Origin: Brucella tritici
GTDB taxonomy: Bacteria; Pseudomonadota; Alphaproteobacteria; Rhizobiales; Rhizobiaceae
DNA length: 64,000 nt
Assembly (NCBI RefSeq): GCF_902825325.1
Contig: NZ_CADEAR010000006.1
Location: 1 to 64,000, forward strand
Direction: 5' to 3'
Below the pieces are notes generated by a model that had not been told where the DNA came from, made no database searches, and saw only the letters and a list, made by a program, of their open reading frames with translations. This document shows, piece after piece, positions 16,885 through 24,793 of the stretch. The first letter of the stretch is position 1. Each line of letters starts with the position of its first letter. Position numbers and translations under genes: made by a program.

Positions 16885-17691
16885 TTAATTTTCGGCGCCG
16901 TAGGCATCGAAGTCAAAGTACTTGTCGTTGACTTCCTTGTACTTGCCGTTCGCGCGGATCGCCTTGATGGCTGCATTGAACTTTTCAACCAGCTCCGGGC
17001 GGCCCTTCTTGAAGGCAACGCCAGCGCCCGGACCATGGATTTCGATAACTGGCGGGAAGGTGCCGACCATCTTGCAGCATGCGCCATCCGGCGTCTTGAG
17101 CCACTCGGCCAGTGTCACGCTATCGTCGTTGACGGCGTCGAGACGGCCATTGGCGAGATCGAGACGGTATTCCTCAGCGGTCGGATAAGCCTTGATCGTG
17201 CTGTCGGTAAAGGTCTTTTCCGAGTAGTTGGCGTGCGTCGTGGAAACCTGAACGCCAATGGTCTTGCCAGCGAGGTCTTCCTTGGTCACACCCTTGATGT
17301 CGGTGTCCTTCGGAGCGGCAATGCCGGGAGGCGTGTTGTAATATTTGTTGGAGAAGTCGACCTGCTTCTTGCGCTCGTCCGTGATGGACATGGAGGCGAT
17401 GAAGGCATCGAACTTGCCGGCCTGAAGGGCGGGAATAGCGCCGTCCCATTCCTGGGTGACGAATTCGCACTGCGCCTTCATTTCATCGCAAAGCGCCTTG
17501 GCAATATCGACGTCGAAGCCCGAGAGGGTGCCGTCCGGCTTGATGAAGTTGAAGGGAGGATAGGCGCCTTCGGTGCCGATCTTGAGCTTGAGTTGCTCTT
17601 CTGCATTTGCAACACCGGCAGTCATGCTGCCGATTGTGATTGCCAGCGCAGCAACAGATGCCGCAGCGGCGATACGCTTGAATACGCGCAT
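16885..17691 (-). CDS. Periplasmic polar amino-acid binding protein (HisJ/ArgT family)
   Basis: Captures a basic or polar amino acid in the periplasm for the adjacent permeases. The product is 268 residues with a signal peptide (RIAAAASVAALAITIGSM, cleaved near ANAEE). The family start KIGTEGAYPPFNFIKPDG and the signature GFDVDIAKALCDEM follow. A pair of cysteines (CDEMKAQC) resembles the small disulfide loop of HisJ. A GAGAGGA ribosome binding site precedes the ATG. Ligand specificity is not certain. Confidence 0.92.
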   Translation of the reverse strand: MRVFKRIAAAASVAALAITIGSMTAGVANAEEQLKLKIGTEGAYPPFNFIKPDGTLSGFDVDIAKALCDEMKAQCEFVTQEWDGAIPALQAGKFDAFIASMSITDERKKQVDFSNKYYNTPPGIAAPKDTDIKGVTKEDLAGKTIGVQVSTTHANYSEKTFTDSTIKAYPTAEEYRLDLANGRLDAVNDDSVTLAEWLKTPDGACCKMVGTFPPVIEIHGPGAGVAFKKGRPELVEKFNAAIKAIRANGKYKEVNDKYFDFDAYGAEN

Positions 17692-17790
17692 TTTTAGTCC
17701 TCTCGTTTTGTTCTGGCTGGTTCCCTGATTATTTCTTCTGGTTCAGCCGCTTAAGGGGTAGTCACGACCGTGAAACTTTAAATTGCACGT

Positions 17791-17820
17791 TTGGTAGTGA
17801 TTTCCCCCGGCCACTACCAA
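17791..17820. promoter_or_regulatory. Perfect 9-bp inverted repeat upstream of the binding-protein gene
   Basis: TTGGTAGTG at 17791-17799 and CACTACCAA at 17812-17820 are separated by 12 bases. The repeat lies 100-130 bases upstream of the binding-protein start, so it could be an operator or a leader hairpin. The rest of 17692-18034 (343 bases) holds no recognisable gene. Confidence 0.5.
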
Positions 17821-18034
17821 TAGATGGTTGAGCCGATCATGCGCAATATTTTTTCGCGCTTCCATCCCCACCATCAAATCTGACAACGATATTCCCACCA
17901 TTTTGAGACGATTGGCAAGATGGTCTGCGTAATTAAATTGTGTGTCCCAAAGGTGGATTTCTCGGCGTTTTCAGCAGATACTTGCCAGAGTATGGGGAAT
18001 TGTGTCGTAAAATAGGGTAATTATAGGGAGTCTC

Positions 18035-18538
18035 TCAAAGGCCCATCTCACCTTCGATGAAATCGACTATTTGCTCGATATCGTCAATGCCGAACACCGG
18101 CACGTTTTCGCCGGGTTGCGGCTGGTCGCTGGCAATGGCGACAATAGCAGGATCGTCGGTCGAGAGAGGTGGTCCGGCATGGCCACCCTCGCGACGCAGT
18201 TCGATTTTCTTGTGCGTCTCGCGCTTGTAGCCTTCGACAAGAATCAGATCGCAAGGTGCCAGCTTGGCCGCAATCTCCCATAGGGAAGGCTCTTCCTCGC
18301 CCAAGCCTTCGTGCATGATTGCGTAGCGTTGCGACGAGACGATAGCCACCTCTGCTGCTCCGGCCTTTCTATGACGCCAGGAATCGGTGCCTTCATGGTC
18401 GATATCGAAATTATGATGAGCGTGCTTGATGGTGGCGATGCGGTATCCGCGTGCCGTAAGACATGCGACCAGACGTTCGGTCATCGTCGTCTTGCCGGAG
18501 TTTTTCCAGCCGGTGATGCCGAACAGTTTCTGGTTCAT
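18035..18538 (-). CDS. mobB: Molybdopterin-guanine dinucleotide biosynthesis protein MobB
   Basis: GTP-binding accessory protein of the final molybdenum cofactor step. The Walker A motif GWKNSGKTTM is at the N terminus (about 10-19), followed by IATIKHAHHNFDIDHEGTDS, a MobB signature. The product is 167 residues, normal length. Its start overlaps the stop of mobA by 4 bases, showing translational coupling. Confidence 0.93.
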   Translation of the reverse strand: MNQKLFGITGWKNSGKTTMTERLVACLTARGYRIATIKHAHHNFDIDHEGTDSWRHRKAGAAEVAIVSSQRYAIMHEGLGEEEPSLWEIAAKLAPCDLILVEGYKRETHKKIELRREGGHAGPPLSTDDPAIVAIASDQPQPGENVPVFGIDDIEQIVDFIEGEMGL

Positions 18539-19167
18539 TCCATTACCTCAGCCAGTATTCGGGCGGCGACGAGGTCGTCGGGCCGGTTGATATTGAAGAA
18601 CGGATCATATGTTTCCGGGCTATCGCCAACGAACGCAAGCGGAAAATCGACCGTCTCAAACCCGATCTGCTCGGCAAATGCGAAGACGCTGGCTCTGCTG
18701 GTGCTAGCGAGCCAGGCTGCAAGTTCGTCGGCCAGCCCTGTCTCCCACAGGCCAAAAATTGGATGGACCCGGTTACGGGAACTGGCGAGAACGACGCGCG
18801 CTCCGGTTTCGTTCCGACGTGAAAGAAGGCGGCGAGCAAGATCATGGGGCAGGAATGGCGTATCCGCAGCTGTCGTCAGCAGCACCGGGGCTCCTTGCGC
18901 CTGCGTCAGCGCAGTCAGAATACCGACCAGCGGACCGCCGTGCTTCGTTGGCAGGTCCTTGATCACCGGCACGCAGAGATCAGTCAAGCGGGGATCATCG
19001 CTATTCGCATTGATGACTAGAGCGTCGACCTGCGGTTTGATCCTTCTGACGACATGGGAAATGATGGTGCCAGTGCTGCCTAGCGGCTGAAGGAATTTGT
19101 CACCCGCAACGCCGCCTTCCTGCATTCGGCTTGAAAGTCCGCCAGCAATGATGGTGCCTGCAATCAT
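18535..19167 (-). CDS. mobA: Molybdenum cofactor guanylyltransferase MobA
   Basis: Attaches GMP to molybdopterin to make the bis-MGD cofactor. The 210-residue product has the nucleotidyltransferase start GTIIAGGLSSRM and a lysine in GGVAGDKFLQPLG, and the TTAADTPFLPHDLARR metal-binding loop. It overlaps the upstream DMT transporter gene and the downstream mobB by 4 bases each, so the three genes form one coupled transcript. Confidence 0.92.
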   Translation of the reverse strand: MIAGTIIAGGLSSRMQEGGVAGDKFLQPLGSTGTIISHVVRRIKPQVDALVINANSDDPRLTDLCVPVIKDLPTKHGGPLVGILTALTQAQGAPVLLTTAADTPFLPHDLARRLLSRRNETGARVVLASSRNRVHPIFGLWETGLADELAAWLASTSRASVFAFAEQIGFETVDFPLAFVGDSPETYDPFFNINRPDDLVAARILAEVME

Positions 19168-20087
19168 GATGGTTCCACGCCGGTCGGGATCGTCGCAAGC
19201 GTACTCTTGTTGCGCTCCCGCTTCTTCAGCACATTCTCGCGATAAACCATATAGACGCCGCTCCCGACCACCAGAATCGATCCTGCTATCGTATACATGT
19301 CAGGCGCTTCGCCAAAAACCAGCGTGCTGAGGCCGATTGCCCATAGCAGGCTGGAATAGCGGAACGGCGACACGAACGACACCTCACCCTCGCGCATGGC
19401 AAGAATGATGAAGTGATATCCGACGAGAAGGAGAACTGCCGCTACGGCTGCAGCACCAATTACGGTTATTCCAACAGGCTGCCACCCGCCTAAAGGAGCC
19501 GTCAGTACACCGCCGGTCAGCGTTATGGCAATCGACGTCACAGAGGAGAGAAAGAGCGTAGGCACATGTTTGGGCACCCGGCGGGTGGCAATGTCCCGCG
19601 TGGCGGCAAAACCTACGCTGGCAAGAAGGACTGCAATGGCAACAAGGCTTGCAGCGCCATCTGTTCCCGGTCGGATGATGATGAGAACCCCGACAAGGCC
19701 GACAAGAATACAGGACCAGCGGCGCCAGCCCACTTTCTCCTTGAGGAAGAGTGCAGCTCCCAGCGTTACGACGAGCGGTGTTGCCTGAAAGACAGCCGAA
19801 CAGAATGCCTGTGAGAGATGGCCCAATGAATAAATATAGGTGACGGTGGCCACAACTTCCCCAGCAACGCGCAAGACGGTCATCTTTTCAAGCGAAAGAC
19901 TGCGCAATGCGCCATGGCGCCAGGCCAGCAAACCGATCAGAACCGTTGCGAATATACCTCGGATCAGCATGTACTGTCCGCTGTTCATCTCGGTCAGGAG
20001 GTATTTTGTGATCGTATCGCCGATGGTAAAAGTTCCCATGGCGAGAAGCATGAAAATACTTGCGCGAAAATTTGCTGACTGCGGCAC
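19164..20087 (-). CDS. EamA/DMT-family transporter
   Basis: 307 residues with about ten hydrophobic segments in two EamA repeats and a basic C-terminal tail (RENVLKKRERNKS). The substrate is unknown. Its stop overlaps the mobA start (ATGA), so it sits as first gene of the mobA-mobB transcript. Whether this reflects a role connected to molybdenum cofactor or only a shared promoter cannot be decided. Confidence 0.85.
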   Translation of the reverse strand: MPQSANFRASIFMLLAMGTFTIGDTITKYLLTEMNSGQYMLIRGIFATVLIGLLAWRHGALRSLSLEKMTVLRVAGEVVATVTYIYSLGHLSQAFCSAVFQATPLVVTLGAALFLKEKVGWRRWSCILVGLVGVLIIIRPGTDGAASLVAIAVLLASVGFAATRDIATRRVPKHVPTLFLSSVTSIAITLTGGVLTAPLGGWQPVGITVIGAAAVAAVLLLVGYHFIILAMREGEVSFVSPFRYSSLLWAIGLSTLVFGEAPDMYTIAGSILVVGSGVYMVYRENVLKKRERNKSTLATIPTGVEPS

Positions 20088-20192
20088 GATACAGAATCCA
20101 GTTTAGGCACTAAGCCTTGCAACTGCATACCGTTTTAAAGTCGATCTCGCGACAATTATTTCAGTCCATTAGATTTTTTAAGTATAAACGGC

Positions 20193-21230
20193 TCAGCCGC
20201 CGGTAAGACTCATGTGGCGAGCGACTGCCGGGCGATTGTGATCGCGGTCAATGATGAAATCGTGGCCTTTCGGCTTGCGCGAAATAGCTTCATCAATGGC
20301 CTGGGTGAGCAGCAGATCGCTTTCGCTTTCCCGCAGGGCCTTGCGAAGATCTGCATCGTCGTTCTGGCCGAGGCACATATAGAGCATGCCGGTGCAGGTA
20401 AGCCGGACGCGGTTGCAGCTTTCGCAGAAATTATGCGTCATCGGTGTGATGAAACCGAGCCGACCACCCGTTTCGGCGATCGTCACATAGCGGGCAGGGC
20501 CACCGGTGCGGTAAGGAATGTCGGATAGCGTGAATTGCTGCGAGAGGTCCTCGCGCACCTGCGAGAGTGGCAGATACTGATCGGTGCGGTCAAACTCGAT
20601 TTCACCCATCGGCATTGTCTCGATGAGGGTCATGTCCATGCCGCGACCATGGGCCCAGCGAATCAGCTCGGGAATTTCGCGGTCATTGAAATCCTTCAAC
20701 GCGACCGCATTGATCTTGACGTGGATACCGGCGCGCTGCGCAGCTTCAATGCCCTCAAGAACGCGAGCGAGGTCGCCCCAGCGGGTAATCTGATGAAATT
20801 TTTCAGGATCAAGCGTATCCAACGAGACGTTGATACGCCGTATCCCGCATCCCGCGAGTTCTTCGGCAAAGCGCGAAAGCTGCGATCCGTTCGTGGTGAG
20901 AGTCAATTCATCCAGCGCACCTGATTTCAGATGACGCGAAAGCTGCCGTATCAGGTGCATGATATTCTTGCGCACCAATGGTTCGCCACCGGTCAGGCGC
21001 AGTTTCCTGACACCCTTTTCGATAAAGGCGGTGCAGAGCCGGTCCAGTTCCTCAAGCGTCAGCAGGTCCTTCTTGGGCAGGAACGTCATATGTTCCGCCA
21101 TGCAATAGGTGCAGCGGAAATCACAGCGATCCGTCACTGAAACGCGAAGATAGGTAATGGCACGCCCGAAAGGATCAATCATGGGTCCAGTCGGGGAAAC
21201 AAGTGGCCGGGCTTCGTTTGTGTACATCAT
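20193..21230 (-). CDS. moaA: GTP 3',8-cyclase MoaA
   Basis: Radical-SAM enzyme of the first step of molybdenum cofactor synthesis, making 3',8-cyclo-GTP from GTP. The N-terminal cluster motif is CDFRCTYC (C36, C40, C43). The C-terminal second cluster has [13 protein letters not shown] and a further cysteine in MLYMC. The protein ends in the conserved Gly-Gly. The product is 345 residues if the first of two adjacent ATGs is used. I looked for a Moco riboswitch fold in the leader and saw none. It lies about 105 bases upstream of the DMT-mobA-mobB unit. Confidence 0.96.
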   Translation of the reverse strand: MMYTNEARPLVSPTGPMIDPFGRAITYLRVSVTDRCDFRCTYCMAEHMTFLPKKDLLTLEELDRLCTAFIEKGVRKLRLTGGEPLVRKNIMHLIRQLSRHLKSGALDELTLTTNGSQLSRFAEELAGCGIRRINVSLDTLDPEKFHQITRWGDLARVLEGIEAAQRAGIHVKINAVALKDFNDREIPELIRWAHGRGMDMTLIETMPMGEIEFDRTDQYLPLSQVREDLSQQFTLSDIPYRTGGPARYVTIAETGGRLGFITPMTHNFCESCNRVRLTCTGMLYMCLGQNDDADLRKALRESESDLLLTQAIDEAISRKPKGHDFIIDRDHNRPAVARHMSLTGG

Positions 21231-21411
21231 TAAGCCGTTGTTTCCACAGGATGCGGAGGAATATCCGCGTCGTCTGACTAGAAATAGGATCTGCGAGCCT
21301 CAATGTCCAGTTTCACGCGCGCGAAGCTCTTTCAATAATACCCGCGACTATTGCGATATTTTAACGCGGGGCCTATCAAAAGCTGGCAAAGAACCAAGCT
21401 GGAGAATGGTG

Positions 21412-21771
21412 ATGAGTGAGGTCTGGCCGACTGAGTTGCGTGTTTCGTACGATCGCAAACTGCTGACTGTGGTGTTCGATGATGGCCAGAAATTCGAGCT
21501 GACCGCCGAGCTGTTGCGTGTTCTGTCGCCTTCGGCAGAAGTGCAGGGGCATTCGCCGGAACAGCGCATAACGGTCGGTGGCAAGCGAAATGTCGAAATC
21601 ATGAAGATGGAGCCAGTCGGCAATTACGCAGTCCGCATAACGTTTGACGATATGCACGATACCGGCCTGTTTTCGTGGACCTATCTTCACAAGCTCGGCA
21701 CGGAGAAGGACACCTTATGGCAAACCTATCTCGATGAGCTTGCCGAAAAAGGTCTGAAGCGGGATCGTTGA
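21412..21771 (+). CDS. DUF971 (GBBH-like N-terminal domain) protein
   Basis: 119 residues, matching the small DUF971 family: the start EVWPTELRVSYDRKLLTVVF, then ELTAELLRVLSPSAEVQGH and a C-terminal YLHKLGTEKDTLWQTYLDEL. The frame is open upstream to 21157, but the ATG at 21412 has GGAG 7 bases ahead and removes a non-family leader. The related domain forms the N terminus of gamma-butyrobetaine hydroxylase; stand-alone members are linked in genomes to Fe-S and Moco genes, as here next to moaA. Exact role unknown. Confidence 0.85.
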   Translation: MSEVWPTELRVSYDRKLLTVVFDDGQKFELTAELLRVLSPSAEVQGHSPEQRITVGGKRNVEIMKMEPVGNYAVRITFDDMHDTGLFSWTYLHKLGTEKDTLWQTYLDELAEKGLKRDR

Positions 21772-21784
21772 TCCCACCTGCCGG

Positions 21785-22249
21785 TCATTCTTTCTCCAGC
21801 ATTTCCGATATGCGTCGCATCACATCGCCCATCGCGTTGCACTGTGCGTTCGTCGATTGCGCCATGACGCGGTCGATCAGGTCGGTATAGATCGTCAGCG
21901 CATGTCCCAGAAGCTTTTCGCCCTTGGCGGTTAGCGTTAGTCGCATCACGCGCTTGTCTGCCGGGTCGCCCTCGCGCACCAGCAAGCCGCGCTTTTCGAG
22001 CTTCGGCAGCAACATGGTAATGTTCGAACGCCCGACGAGAATGCGCCGCGCAAGATCGTGCTGGGATTCACCGGGATGGCGGTAAATATTCATCAGCACA
22101 TCGAGATCGGCGATCTTGAGGTCGAAGGCCGACAGCCCCTGGGCGAGGGCGCGTTCCACCGCCTTGCCGGCACGTGCAACGGCAATCCAGTTCTTGAAAC
22201 GCGGATTGTCCCATGGCAATTTTTGAGTCTTGTCTTGCATTTTGTTCAT
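21785..22249 (-). CDS. MarR-family transcriptional regulator
   Basis: 154 residues with a winged helix-turn-helix (QHDLARRILVGRSNITMLLP followed by KLEKRGLLVREGDPADKRVMR, the wing). It is divergently placed with the alpha/beta hydrolase gene, with only 47 bases between the starts. Those bases hold inverted repeats, suggesting that it regulates both itself and the hydrolase. An ATG nine bases downstream is an alternative start. Confidence 0.9.
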   Translation of the reverse strand: MNKMQDKTQKLPWDNPRFKNWIAVARAGKAVERALAQGLSAFDLKIADLDVLMNIYRHPGESQHDLARRILVGRSNITMLLPKLEKRGLLVREGDPADKRVMRLTLTAKGEKLLGHALTIYTDLIDRVMAQSTNAQCNAMGDVMRRISEMLEKE

Positions 22250-22251
22250 TC

Positions 22252-22280
22252 TTGTACAATTATTTGTTCAGGATTGAACA
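22252..22280. promoter_or_regulatory. Probable MarR operator between marR-type and hydrolase genes
   Basis: Two dyads lie in the 47-base divergent gap: the perfect octamer TTGTACAA (22252-22259) and TGTTCA-GGAT-TGAACA (22265-22280). The second is the length expected for a MarR dimer site. A third TTGTTCA lies in the first codons of the regulator gene. Confidence 0.6.
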
Positions 22281-22296
22281 TAATTGAGGCCCTGTC

Positions 22297-23202
22297 ATGA
22301 CGTCGTTTTCTTTGCAGGTTACGCGATTCGGCCTGGGTGTGCTCGGGCGCATTGATGCCGATAAGGCAGGTCGTGCAGCATTCAGGATTTTCTGTCGAAC
22401 GCCAAGCCGCAAGCCGAAGACCAAGGCCTATGCCGCGCGGCTTGAGCAGGCGAGCAATGAACTCAACCAGGCAAAGCGGCTCGATCTGATTATAGATCGC
22501 GGACTTATCGCCACCTATCTGTTCGAACCGGACACCTACGTGGGAAGAACGTCGCTCGTCGTCCATGGCTGGGGATCACGCACTGCGGATATGATGACGA
22601 TCATTCGCGAGCTTGTTGCGCGTGGCGAACGAGTTGTTTCCATCGACCTGCCGGGGCATGGCGCATCGGCAGGCCGCACCCTCAACATGTTACAGGCAAT
22701 CGCCGCCGTTGATGTTGCGTGGCGCCAGTATGGTCCGTTCGATGCGATGATCGGTCACTCATTCGGCGGTGCGGTCATCGTCAATGCCGCAGCGGGTTCT
22801 CTCGGGTGCTACCAGTCACATCGCCCGGCAAAGCTGGTGACTATTGCTTCCCCGCACTCCATGGCAGGCGTCTTTGACGGTTTCGGCAAAGTGCTTGGGC
22901 TCGGTCGTAATGTGCGCAACGCAATGAAGGAACAAGTCCGTTATATGGCGGCGCGCCCGATCACGGATTTCGACACCGATGTTCATTTGCGGCGCATGAC
23001 CATTCCAACGCTGGTTATCCATGCCCATGATGACAAGGAAGTGCCCGCCATCTGCGCGGAAATGGCCGGTAAGGCAGGCTCACATGTCAAGGTGCACTGG
23101 GCGGATGGCCTTGGGCATCGCCGCATCATCGCGAGCGCCGAAGTGGTATCGCTCGTGGCGGACTATCTTGATGATACCCCGAGGTTAAGGCTAGTTGCGT
23201 GA
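22297..23202 (+). CDS. Alpha/beta hydrolase
   Basis: 301 residues. The serine nucleophile sits in GHSFGG (about 150-155). The oxyanion-hole HGWGS, the acid in HAHDDKEVP and the histidine in LGHRRII complete a plausible triad. No signal peptide, so it should be cytoplasmic. The substrate is unknown. It is probably controlled by the divergent MarR-type regulator. Its stop codon directly abuts the stop of the convergent TetR-type gene, leaving no room for a terminator. Confidence 0.87.
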   Translation: MTSFSLQVTRFGLGVLGRIDADKAGRAAFRIFCRTPSRKPKTKAYAARLEQASNELNQAKRLDLIIDRGLIATYLFEPDTYVGRTSLVVHGWGSRTADMMTIIRELVARGERVVSIDLPGHGASAGRTLNMLQAIAAVDVAWRQYGPFDAMIGHSFGGAVIVNAAAGSLGCYQSHRPAKLVTIASPHSMAGVFDGFGKVLGLGRNVRNAMKEQVRYMAARPITDFDTDVHLRRMTIPTLVIHAHDDKEVPAICAEMAGKAGSHVKVHWADGLGHRRIIASAEVVSLVADYLDDTPRLRLVA

Positions 23203-23814
23203 TTATGCGTTTGGGAAAACCAGTTTCTCCCAGGCAGCCATGGCGCCCAATGCCGTTGCTGTGAGATCTTCGCGCGTTCCGCCATCACGCGCGAGAATGG
23301 ACATGCCGTTCTGGACAGTCGCGTAAAAGGTTGCGACCGCTTCACAATTGACGGATGCGGGAATATCTCCATCACGAATGCCGCGCTCGAGCCGCTTTTT
23401 CAGGGTTTCGATATTAGTTTGGCGGTGATTGCGCAGCACGCCGCAAACCTTGTCGCTTGACTGCGTCCGATGCAGCGCATCCAGCGCAATCATGCAGCCT
23501 CGGGGCACGGATTCCTCACAATAGGCATCTATCGTGGCAAGCAGAAAGCGCTCGAAAGCCGCGTGAACATCCGGCGTTTCATCCAATGCCGACCAGATTT
23601 CAACGCCGATTTCACCAGCATAGAGAGTGAGGGCTTGAAGATAGAGCTCTTCCTTGCTTCCGAATGCCGCATAAAGGCTTGGCGCATTGATGCGCATAGC
23701 CGTCGTCAGATCGGCCAACGACGATCCGTCGAAGCCTTTTTCCCAGAATATAAGCATGGCAGCACGAAGCGCTGTTTCACGGTTGAAGCTGCGGGGTCGT
23801 CCTTTTTCCGCCAC
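23203..23814 (-). CDS. TetR-family transcriptional regulator
   Basis: 203 residues. The N-terminal helix-turn-helix reads SLADLTTAMRINAPSLYAAF, with the TetR start GRPRSFNRETALRAAMLIFW. The C-terminal ligand domain resembles the AcrR/YdhM-like type (RGCMIALDAL). It is divergent from an SDR gene, and both leaders carry the same 15-base operator-like sequence, so it very likely represses itself and the SDR. Confidence 0.92.
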   Translation of the reverse strand: MAEKGRPRSFNRETALRAAMLIFWEKGFDGSSLADLTTAMRINAPSLYAAFGSKEELYLQALTLYAGEIGVEIWSALDETPDVHAAFERFLLATIDAYCEESVPRGCMIALDALHRTQSSDKVCGVLRNHRQTNIETLKKRLERGIRDGDIPASVNCEAVATFYATVQNGMSILARDGGTREDLTATALGAMAAWEKLVFPNA

Positions 23815-23821
23815 GTCTGAA

Positions 23822-23905
23822 CCTTTCTGTATCGATCACTAAATAAATCTCTTGACGGTTATGCGCAAGCCTGTCAGCAATTATGTATCAATCGATACAG
23901 AAAGG
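23822..23905. promoter_or_regulatory. Mirrored 15-base operators in the TetR/SDR divergent region
   Basis: CCTTTCTGTATCGAT at 23822-23836 and its exact reverse complement ATCGATACAGAAAGG at 23891-23905 face outward, so both genes start behind the same leader sequence, including the AAAGG ribosome binding site. The right copy also completes a perfect TGTATC-AATC-GATACA dyad (23884-23899). This is a strong candidate for TetR binding. Confidence 0.75.
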
Positions 23906-23912
23906 AAATGGT

Positions 23913-24659
23913 ATGTCAGCGGAAGCTTTGAACGGAAAGGTTGCCTTCGTCACCGGCGGCAGTCGCGGCATCGGTGCTGCGATTGCACACCGTCTCGCGA
24001 AAAATGGTGCGGCAGTTGTCATCACTTATGTGAACGGCAAGGAAAAAGCCGAAGCCGTGGTTTCCGAAATCGTAGCCAATGGTGGCAAGGCTCTCGCGCT
24101 GAGGGCTGACAATCGCGACGCGAGCCAGATTACGGCGGCAATCGAGAAAACGGTCAAGGATTTCGGTCGTCTGGATATATTGGTCAACAGTGCTGGTATC
24201 TGGCATGCAGCACCGCTGGAAGAGGTCACGCTTGCCGACTTCGACGAGGTTATGGCTGTCAACTTCCGGGCTGTCTTTGCCGCCGTTTCAGCGGCCACAC
24301 CACACCTCGGCGCCGGCGGACGCGTCATCACCATCGGCTCAAACCTCGCCGAAAGCGTGCCGTGGCCGGGCATCAGCCTTTATGCGGCAAGCAAGGCGGC
24401 GCTGATCGGTTTGACGAAAGGTCTGGCGCGTGACCTCGGCCCAAAGGGCGTCACGGTCAATGTCGTTCAACCCGGCTCCACCGATACGGATATGAATCCG
24501 GCGGCTGGGGAACATGCCGAACAGCAACGCGAGCTTATCGCAACCGGCAGTTTCGGTTCGCCTGATGATATTGCAAGTCTGGTGGCCTGGCTTGCCAGCC
24601 CCGAGGGGCGTTTCGTATCTGGAGCTAAGCTCACCATTGATGGCGGCACAAATGCCTGA
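23913..24659 (+). CDS. Short-chain dehydrogenase/reductase
   Basis: 248 residues with a standard Rossmann SDR: TGGSRGIGAAIAHRLA (cofactor loop, about 13-28), NSAGI (NxAG motif), and the catalytic Y-x-x-x-K in LYAASKAALIGL. The ATG at 23913 is chosen because GGAAATGGT gives a ribosome binding site; an upstream ATG at 23883 would lie inside the operator. The substrate is unknown. It is expected to be repressed by the divergent TetR-type protein and to respond to its ligand. Confidence 0.9.
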   Translation: MSAEALNGKVAFVTGGSRGIGAAIAHRLAKNGAAVVITYVNGKEKAEAVVSEIVANGGKALALRADNRDASQITAAIEKTVKDFGRLDILVNSAGIWHAAPLEEVTLADFDEVMAVNFRAVFAAVSAATPHLGAGGRVITIGSNLAESVPWPGISLYAASKAALIGLTKGLARDLGPKGVTVNVVQPGSTDTDMNPAAGEHAEQQRELIATGSFGSPDDIASLVAWLASPEGRFVSGAKLTIDGGTNA

Positions 24660-24665
24660 AACAGA

Positions 24666-24692
24666 AAGGGCGGCTTGCGCCGCCCTTTTATT
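24666..24692 (+). terminator. Rho-independent terminator after the SDR gene
   Basis: AAGGGCGGC, a TTGC loop and GCCGCCCTTTTATTT. Confidence 0.88.
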
Positions 24693-24694
24693 TG

Positions 24695-24735
24695 CTTAGA
24701 GCGCAGATCTGATTCAATCAGATCTGCGCTCTAAG
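24695..24735. repeat. Perfect 41-base palindrome with adjoining RIME-like sequence
   Basis: Two exact 20-base arms (beginning CTTAGAGCGCAGATC) flank a single C at 24715. Palindromes of this type (AGAGC...GATTCAATC...GCTCT) are common intergenic repeats in Brucella/Ochrobactrum and other Rhizobiales. The next 55 bases (24741-24794, containing ATTATCCTACGCAAAACCG and CACTTTTGC) look like a decayed partner element. It sits between convergent genes, the usual location. Confidence 0.75.
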
Positions 24736-24793
24736 TGTTTGTTTCGTCGCATTATCCTACGCAAAACCGCTTCGCACTTTTGCTGGAAATGCT

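Noticed and set aside
21231-21411. Moco riboswitch upstream of moaA
   Set aside because: Looked for the conserved helices and found no convincing fold.
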